Virus record (IMG/VR): IMGVR_UViG_3300044729_000688
Span: 1 to 35,511 of that record
Source of the DNA: a virus
Length of the DNA: 35,511 bases
Reading direction: 5' to 3' (one strand)
Shown here piece by piece: positions 30,313 to 35,511 of the stretch. Each line of letters opens with the position of its first letter. Positions within the stretch are counted from its first letter, which is position 1. The position numbers and the translations under genes were made by a program. The notes under the pieces were generated by a model, which did no database searches, had not been told where the DNA came from, and saw nothing but the letters and a program-made list of their open reading frames with translations.

Positions 30313-30818
30313 TATGTCACGAAAAAACCATAAGAATCTACATTGGCCTGAACTGTTTTGATTTCAGAAGAAAAGTGAATTTGTGCTGGTGCATTAATTG
30401 TTTTTTCATTAATTTTTATTGAACCAACTCCTAAAAATAATTTTGAATCTTTTGGTATTTCCAAACTCTGATTTGATAGTAAAACAAAAGGAGAAACTTT
30501 ATTATGTAGAGGTTTTTTAGATTCGTTCATGAATGGACTGAGACATAAAATTTCCAAATCTTCTACAAAATTTATTTTCCATTCTCCTCTAGGATAAGGC
30601 TTAGTTGAGGTGCAATCATTTTTTTCTCTCTCAATAACCTCACCTGTTGTTGTTTCGGTAGCTACTGCACGTCCTTTTGTATGTAACCAAATATACTCAA
30701 AAGAAGTTCCAACTTGAAAAATATTATCAATAATAGGATCAATTGTATTCACGGACCCCGCCGGAAAAAAAATTTTAGTAACTACTAAATCAAATGCTTT
30801 ATGAACAGTAGCTTCCAT
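30312..30818 (-). CDS. Unknown beta-rich protein, possibly cupin-like
   Basis: A 168-residue protein I do not recognise. It is strand-rich, with FEYIWLHTKGRAVATETTTG, KPYPRGEWKINFVEDLEILC and SKLFLGVGSIKINEKTI. A strand, a short turn with Gly and a following strand is the order of a cupin or jelly roll, but the metal-binding His set of active cupins is not visible. It sits between a 111-residue unknown and the oxygenases, coupled to both. It might be a virion or fibre-associated protein. Confidence refers to the gene, not to a function. Confidence 0.6.
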   Translation of the reverse strand: MEATVHKAFDLVVTKIFFPAGSVNTIDPIIDNIFQVGTSFEYIWLHTKGRAVATETTTGEVIEREKNDCTSTKPYPRGEWKINFVEDLEILCLSPFMNESKKPLHNKVSPFVLLSNQSLEIPKDSKLFLGVGSIKINEKTINAPAQIHFSSEIKTVQANVDSYGFFVT

Positions 30819-30819
30819 A

Positions 30820-31155
30820 TTAAACCTCTATAATATCCGAAGATGTTGGTGCTAAATTTTCTACAGAATATGAAGATACTTGTCCAATCATGTTCCTATA
30901 TTTTTCTATGTTTTCTTGATTATCAATAAATTTTTCTTCACGTTCTTGCTGTTCAGCGTGATACATTCCAGAAACTGCAATTCGTTTTTTTATTTCTTCC
31001 GGATCATCTACGTCTGGCCACATACGCAATGGTTGAAATGCATATCTAGTATACATATCGGGATCTTGATATCTAGTTGTGTCTGAGGCAAATGAAACAA
31101 TCAAAGATTTAGATTCTTCTTCGTATTCGTGTATTTTCATGTAAACGGTCTGCAT
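30820..31155 (-). CDS. Unknown small protein after the adhesin gene
   Basis: A 111-residue protein. It begins VYMKIHEYEEESKSLIVSFA, a short beta sheet, then YTRYAFQPLRMWPDVDDPEE, which seems a domain with a conserved Phe-Gln-Pro, and ends with a helical charged segment (HAEQQEREEKFIDNQENIEK). I have seen similar genes beside fibres in marine T4-like phages but cannot name a function. A fibre-assembly or fibre-cap role is possible. It lies 15 bases after the Gly-rich gene and one base before the cupin-like gene. Confidence 0.6.
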   Translation of the reverse strand: MQTVYMKIHEYEEESKSLIVSFASDTTRYQDPDMYTRYAFQPLRMWPDVDDPEEIKKRIAVSGMYHAEQQEREEKFIDNQENIEKYRNMIGQVSSYSVENLAPTSSDIIEV

Positions 31156-31170
31156 AATTCTTCCTTTAGT

Positions 31171-32208
31171 TTAAGCTACACCACCTAATCTTGTACCAGT
31201 AGCTGGCCAAGTAACAAATGGATTTCCAACAATGTAATTTCCCGGAGCTCCTCCTGTTCCTCCAGAAGCTACTACTGTTCTTGTCATTGTTCCGGATCCA
31301 GCAGTTCCAGGTGATCCTGAGGCCCCTACACTTCCACCTGCACCTCCTGCTCCTCCAGTTAATGGTGCTACTGGTCTGGCTGGGCCACCTGCACCACCGG
31401 CAGATGGTGATCCATTTGATCCTGCAAACCCAGGTGCTGTTGCTGTGTTGGTTAAAGGGGTAGGCATCGTTGCAGTACCTCCCGAAACACCACCACCAAT
31501 TGCAAAGCCAAGGCCAGCTCCTCCACCACCTCCACCACCTCCTACATTTCTCCTAACTGGAGAGGCTTTAACCGGTGAAGATGCGTTTGCACCCGATCTT
31601 CCTGCACCACCACCGCCTCCTCCTCCACCACCTGCTATTGTTCCATTGTTGGTTATCGTGACTGGACGGTTTACATTTACAGCATTAGCACCTTTTACTC
31701 CTGGAGTACCAGAAACTGCTAGTGGTGACGTAGGAGATGTAGGAAATCCTGGATATACTACTGAGCTTGCTGGACCCCCAACACCACCATCACCTCCCGC
31801 ACCTGCTATTATTCCATTGTTTACTATTGTAACGGTGTCTGTAGGACTGAATTGATTTGGCACAATCATAGCATAACCTACTGCTACAGAACCGGTAACT
31901 ACACCGGTAGGACCAACAGTCACAGTAATATCTGAAATTCCAGGAACGTAGGTAGGACCTCTATTATTGTAGACATTATAGTGTATAACGGAACCAGTAA
32001 TAGGTAAAGGAATTGCAATTCTGTTACTTGCACCATAGAAATTAGAAAGTGCAATTTGTCCGGAAGTTGGAATAGCAGCATTGACCGGAGCGTTAGCGAC
32101 CAATGGACCACCACGATAATATTCACTTATCGCATGTGGAGCAGATCCTCCAAACTCAGTAACGATTGAATTGATTGATATTGCTTGACCTGGTCCTGGT
32201 ATCGCCAT
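31171..32208 (-). CDS. Gly-rich distal fibre/adhesin-like protein
   Basis: A 345-residue protein. The first 65 residues (QAISINSIVTEFGG, AIPTSGQIALSNFYGASN) are a short conserved head of marine phage fibre proteins. Residues 130-345 are Gly-rich, with runs of Gly around 192-200 and 220-228, and repeats such as VTIVNNGIIAGAGG and VTITNNGTIAGGGG. The Gly-rich type recalls gp38 adhesins of T-even phages, in which polyglycine-II helices hold receptor-binding loops (known for phage S16). Here the loops between Gly runs (PVKASPVRRN, PLTNTATAPG) may contact the host. It follows two S74 fibre genes by two bases. A receptor-binding role is an inference. Confidence 0.7.
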   Translation of the reverse strand: MAIPGPGQAISINSIVTEFGGSAPHAISEYYRGGPLVANAPVNAAIPTSGQIALSNFYGASNRIAIPLPITGSVIHYNVYNNRGPTYVPGISDITVTVGPTGVVTGSVAVGYAMIVPNQFSPTDTVTIVNNGIIAGAGGDGGVGGPASSVVYPGFPTSPTSPLAVSGTPGVKGANAVNVNRPVTITNNGTIAGGGGGGGGGAGRSGANASSPVKASPVRRNVGGGGGGGGAGLGFAIGGGVSGGTATMPTPLTNTATAPGFAGSNGSPSAGGAGGPARPVAPLTGGAGGAGGSVGASGSPGTAGSGTMTRTVVASGGTGGAPGNYIVGNPFVTWPATGTRLGGVA

Positions 32209-32210
32209 AG

Positions 32211-33461
32211 TTAAATCTCTTTCTTCAACCTTTCAATTTCTTGAGAAAGTTCTTTTTGATTCTCAAGTAATATATCTATATTTTTTTGTTGTTCTTTAAT
32301 CGCCTCAATTAAAAGTGGTATAATTTTTTCATGACGAACAGTTAGGTAATATTTACCACTTCGACTATATTTATTTTCGTCAGCATCATACTCTGTATCA
32401 AATGGTGCTAAATCAATAGCATCTGGTAATACCTTTTGTATTTCTTGCGCTATTACTCCAACTTGCGTATGTTTTTTTGTATACCCATATTCATTTGCAA
32501 CGTCATTGTTTTTGAAGAAAACACCAGATATCTGCATAACTTTATTAATAGGATCAGGTATTGTTCCTAATATATCTTTTAATCGCTCATCAGAGAAAAA
32601 GGCAACAACATCACCAGTTGCACGAATTTCTCCATTAGTTCCTGAAGCTGAGGTACCAATACCCAATGAGTTAGCAGATAATGAACCTGATGATGGATTA
32701 TAATTTAAATTGCCATGAGTGTGGATAGTTTCAGCAGCATTAGTGGAATTGTTAGCATCAACGAATGTTAGAAAATAACTTGCTGATGCTTGCAATCCTC
32801 TTGTGTTGATGCTTGTTGGTGTTGCAGCAGCGTTTGCCTGTGCGTATGCTGAAGTTGCTAAAGTTACTCCAGCATTAGCAGAATTAAATGCTGCTTGAGC
32901 AAATGTGTTAACTGGAATAGTATTGGCTGCTGTCGCTTGAGTAGTAGCATCACCAAAAACGATTGATGCTATCGTCAATGCTCCGGTGGAAGGATTAAAA
33001 GTAAATCCTGTACTGTCAGTGTTAACTATGTTTAAACCACCACCTGTGCTTTGTACAAATAGAGGAAATCTTGTAGCATTGGTTGTCGTATCATCAATGA
33101 TTGTTGGCAATCCAATTTGTAGCGGTGTACCAGCATAAGTAATAACCTCAAATGCCACATTATCTCCTGCGGTAGCTGGAGAGGTTAATGTTATACTTGA
33201 TGATGTGGTTTCGGTAAAATCAACTATATTATTTTGTCTAACCCCATTGATAAACACACGAATCTGATTTTGTCCTTGTACATAATCAGGAACAGTAAAT
33301 GATGTTTGTCCACCTGTTGCTGTTACTTGTGTAACACTATTATTTGCCACTGTACCAATAACATCATAAGCTTTCCATCCGTTCGTGCCATAAATCCAAG
33401 ACTTGGTGTTAGTAGAAAATATCTGATTTAGCGTTGGGTTTGAAGGAAAATTAATTGGCAT
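32211..33461 (-). CDS. Tail fibre protein with S74 chaperone tail
   Basis: A 416-residue fibre. An Ala/Thr/Ser-rich body of about 280 residues has repeats of AFNSANAGVTLATSAYAQAN type. It ends in a peptidase S74 intramolecular chaperone domain: FSDERLKDIL holds the Ser-Asp...Lys pair that cuts the domain off after folding, then GVIAQEIQKVLPDA and a coiled coil PLLIEAIKEQQKNIDILLEN that trimerises the fibre. The first 50 residues (NPTLNQIFSTNTKSWIYGTN) are a common N-terminal fibre domain. It overlaps the first fibre gene by 11 bases. The two fibre genes share a paralogous body segment, DDTTT..TRxPLF. Confidence 0.85.
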   Translation of the reverse strand: MPINFPSNPTLNQIFSTNTKSWIYGTNGWKAYDVIGTVANNSVTQVTATGGQTSFTVPDYVQGQNQIRVFINGVRQNNIVDFTETTSSSITLTSPATAGDNVAFEVITYAGTPLQIGLPTIIDDTTTNATRFPLFVQSTGGGLNIVNTDSTGFTFNPSTGALTIASIVFGDATTQATAANTIPVNTFAQAAFNSANAGVTLATSAYAQANAAATPTSINTRGLQASASYFLTFVDANNSTNAAETIHTHGNLNYNPSSGSLSANSLGIGTSASGTNGEIRATGDVVAFFSDERLKDILGTIPDPINKVMQISGVFFKNNDVANEYGYTKKHTQVGVIAQEIQKVLPDAIDLAPFDTEYDADENKYSRSGKYYLTVRHEKIIPLLIEAIKEQQKNIDILLENQKELSQEIERLKKEI

Positions 33462-35511
33462 CTAATTTACCTCTCAACTCATCAATTTGTTTTTGTTGTT
33501 CTTTGATTGCTTCAATTAATAATCCTATCATGTTTTGATACATAACTGTTTTTCCATTTTCGTTTTCCGATACAAGATAAGGCAGAACCTTTTCAACTTC
33601 TTGGGCAATAACACCCATGCTCTTGTTACCATTATCTTTCCAGTTGTATTCTACACCTCTTAGTTTCTTAATGGTATCTATAGGATCAGAAATCGTGACG
33701 ATATTTTCTTTTAGTTTCTCATCTGATGTTGATGTAACAACAGTAGATGACAATGTACCAGTAGATGGAACATAAGTCAGTTTTGTACTTGAAACATTTA
33801 CTGTGGTTAATGTACCAGATGTTGCATCTTCAAATAAAGGATATCTTGTTGATGCTGTTGTTGTATCATCAACTATAGTTGCACCAATTGTTCCTGTAAT
33901 CTGAGTATTGGCAATACTTAATGAACTCTGCGCTGTCCAAATAGGAACGCCACCAATACCGGCTGTTAATAATTGACCTTGAGAACCTATAGAAGTAAAT
34001 GTTGTGTTTCCTACTGCCGCTTGATACAGGATAGCATTTGCAGAACCACCACCAATAGAAGCAGAAGTTGCAGATGTACTGAAGTCTACCCATTGAGATG
34101 AATCTCCATCGTTTACATAGGTATATAATGTGCCATCATTACTATCTACCCAACGATCTCCTGCGGTGTTTCCTGATGCTGGTGGAGTAGTATCATATGT
34201 AAACGTTCCGCTACCTCCACCTCCTCCACCACTTGCTGTAGAATTAATTGTAATAGTTTTTGTTGTGGTACATGCAGAAATGGAGATATTATTACCAGCA
34301 GAAATCGTTAGAGTATCTGCATTACTTGTTGGTGTAATTGAAACTGCATTTGCAGATATTGTAGTGAATCCTGTTTGTACTGCACCGTTTGCTTTTTCAT
34401 ATGCTGCTTGGGCAAAAGTATTAACATTAGTAATATTGGTATTCTGTGTATTATTAATTTCACCTTCAGCATTAGCTTTGCCATAAGCAGCAGTTGCTAA
34501 TGTCACTCCAGCATTTGCAGAATTCCAAGCATTGGTCATTGTGTTGTTTACATCAAGACCATTTACTGTAATGTAAGTTGAAACTACATTTGACTTTACT
34601 ACATTAGCATATAGATTAGCATAACCAAAGCTAGGATCAGAAAGATTGATTAAGTTATTAGACTGAATTTCAGGAGTATAACCTTGAAATATTATCCATT
34701 CTTTTAGATTTGGATCTCTGAATATACCAGTATGTTCTAATCCTGATCCTGGATTGTAATGACCAACAATACCTATATCTAGAGCATCTGTTGAAATATT
34801 TCCATTAGCTAAAAATATTAACGAATCTTCAACGACTAAACTTGATGTTCCAATCGTAACAGAATTACCTAGTACACTCAAATCACCTTCAACAACAAGA
34901 TTTTGTTGTATTGTGGTGTTTCCTGTTATTGTACCACCAGAAGTATTAAACTTTAAGTTTGCTGTATTATATGCTGCTTGGGCAAAAGTATTAACATTAG
35001 TAATATTGGTATTCTGTGTATTATTAATTTCACCTTCAGCATTCGCTTTACCATAGGCAGCAGTGGCTAAAGTGTCTGTTGCAGCAATATTGGTATTCTG
35101 ACTGTTGTTTATTGACTGTAGATATATTGTATTAGATGCTGCTGTATTGGCTGCATCAAATGCTGCCTGAGTAAATGTATTAACACTAGTGATATTAGTA
35201 TTTGTGGTAGTCATTTGTGACTGTAAAGCCACGGTGTTGCCTGATGCGTTGTTTGCTTGAGCATAAGCAGCGAATGCTACAGTATCATCACCTCCACCTC
35301 CACCACCAGACATTATATTGGTAGAAGCACCACCTCCGCCTGTAGAAATGTCTAAGTAAAATCCTCGGGCAGAGCCACCCTGTTCAAAAAATCTTAGTCT
35401 ATTTTGATAAACATCAATCGTTACACCAGTACCATTTAATGTAGTATTGGATACTGCTTTACCTAGTAGAATTTCTCCACCTTCATCACCACCAACTGTC
35501 AAGACATTTAG
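33451..35511 (-). CDS. Tail fibre protein with S74 chaperone tail, 5' end cut by window edge
   Basis: At least 686 residues, open to the right edge. The reading begins LNVLTVGGDEGG, with no stop before the edge, so the TTG at 35502 is not the real start. The body has Asn/Thr/Ala-rich repeats (NTFAQAAYNTANLKF, NTQNTNITNVNTFAQAAY), a Gly run, and SNDGTLYTYVNDGDSSQWVD, a collagen-like fibre-shaft module. The C-terminal S74 domain (SDEKLKENIVTISDP, then GVIAQEVEKVLPYL and a coiled coil LLIEAIKEQQKQIDELRG) cleaves itself off. A fibre of the baseplate or long tail is likely. Two 102-base DNA repeats lie inside. Confidence 0.85.
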   Translation of the reverse strand, partial: LNVLTVGGDEGGEILLGKAVSNTTLNGTGVTIDVYQNRLRFFEQGGSARGFYLDISTGGGGASTNIMSGGGGGGDDTVAFAAYAQANNASGNTVALQSQMTTTNTNITSVNTFTQAAFDAANTAASNTIYLQSINNSQNTNIAATDTLATAAYGKANAEGEINNTQNTNITNVNTFAQAAYNTANLKFNTSGGTITGNTTIQQNLVVEGDLSVLGNSVTIGTSSLVVEDSLIFLANGNISTDALDIGIVGHYNPGSGLEHTGIFRDPNLKEWIIFQGYTPEIQSNNLINLSDPSFGYANLYANVVKSNVVSTYITVNGLDVNNTMTNAWNSANAGVTLATAAYGKANAEGEINNTQNTNITNVNTFAQAAYEKANGAVQTGFTTISANAVSITPTSNADTLTISAGNNISISACTTTKTITINSTASGGGGGGSGTFTYDTTPPASGNTAGDRWVDSNDGTLYTYVNDGDSSQWVDFSTSATSASIGGGSANAILYQAAVGNTTFTSIGSQGQLLTAGIGGVPIWTAQSSLSIANTQITGTIGATIVDDTTTASTRYPLFEDATSGTLTTVNVSSTKLTYVPSTGTLSSTVVTSTSDEKLKENIVTISDPIDTIKKLRGVEYNWKDNGNKSMGVIAQEVEKVLPYLVSENENGKTVMYQNMIGLLIEAIKEQQKQIDELRGKLDAN
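34399..34500 (-). repeat. Direct repeat in the fibre gene, copy 1
   Basis: The first 75 bases are identical to 34969-35043, and the whole 102 bases differ at four positions. It encodes the AYGKANAEGEINNTQ, then NITNVNTFAQAAY unit. It lies 570 bases (190 codons) from copy 2, so frame is kept. Confidence 0.85.
34969..35070 (-). repeat. Direct repeat in the fibre gene, copy 2
   Basis: The second copy of the unit at 34399-34500. Recombination between the copies would remove exactly 190 codons and leave an in-frame shorter fibre. Confidence 0.85.

Noticed and set aside
31445-31855. A long proline-rich reading on the plus strand
   Set aside because: It is the mirror of the Gly-rich adhesin: GGN codons read as CCN on the other strand. 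It has no ribosome site and no plus-strand neighbours.
34399-35070. Repeats as a possible CRISPR array
   Set aside because: There are only two long copies with coding sequence between them, in frame with the fibre gene. No short regular repeats and no cas genes are present.
1-35511. tRNA genes, integrase, insertion sequences, homing endonucleases and introns
   Set aside because: None was found. Conserved genes such as terminase, capsid and helicase are uninterrupted, and gaps are too short (under about 110 bases) to hold more than a promoter or terminator.

Overview
The window is a gene-dense, AT-rich piece of a T4-like myovirus genome (class Caudoviricetes). Every supported gene reads on the minus strand. 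They follow the conserved T4 core order seen in exo-T-even phages such as marine cyanophages and pelagiphages: fibres, gp13-14-15-16-17-18-19-20-67-68-21-22-23-3, uvsY-uvsW, gp55-47-46, gp45-44-62. The host cannot be told from this window. There are no photosynthesis genes, tRNA genes, integrase, insertion sequences or CRISPR arrays. Several 2-oxoglutarate/Fe(II) oxygenases, a peptide deformylase, a Gly-rich distal fibre protein and S74 fibre chaperones suggest an aquatic exo-T-even phage (inference).

Layout in transcription order (right to left). 35511-31171: two tail fibre proteins with S74 chaperone tails (the first cut by the window edge) and a Gly-rich adhesin-like protein. 31155-28146: six small genes, four of them double-stranded-beta-helix 2OG/Fe(II) oxygenases and one possibly cupin-like. 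28090-22274: neck proteins gp13, gp14, gp15, terminase gp16 and gp17, with two His/Lys-rich inserts between gp16 and gp17, a possible packaged protein and an HAD-type phosphatase. 22208-12961: sheath, tube, portal, prohead core proteins, prohead protease, scaffold, major capsid protein and a gp3-like tube terminator. 12903-7165: recombination and late-transcription genes uvsY, uvsW, an Sm-like protein, late sigma factor gp55, and gp47/gp46. 7168-3552: peptide deformylase, an Asp-hydroxylase-like protein, a DNA methyltransferase and a small winged-helix protein. 3484-1: glycosyltransferase-like protein, nucleotide diphosphohydrolase-like protein, sliding clamp, an FlbD-like small protein and the two clamp-loader subunits (gp62 is cut by the left edge).

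Regulation is readable. Host-sigma70-like promoters precede the winged-helix gene, gp47 and uvsY. Near-perfect ones lie inside gp47 and uvsW, and one on the opposite strand lies just upstream of gp55. T4-type late promoters (TATAAATA) precede gp22, gp67 and the gp3-like gene, with one-mismatch versions before gp13, gp18, gp19, gp23 and one oxygenase gene. Intrinsic terminators follow the capsid gene and the winged-helix gene, and a hairpin separates gp19 from gp20. Most genes are coupled by 1-50 base overlaps. No gap exceeds about 110 bases, so there is no long unassigned stretch.

The genes work together as a T4 programme. The clamp and its loader serve replication and also late transcription, through gp55, whose C-terminus keeps a clamp-binding-like motif. 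gp46/47, UvsW and UvsY drive recombination-dependent replication. The late block builds head, neck, tail and fibres. The least explained parts are the oxygenase cluster, the methyltransferase/hydroxylase pair, and the possible packaged proteins beside the terminase.
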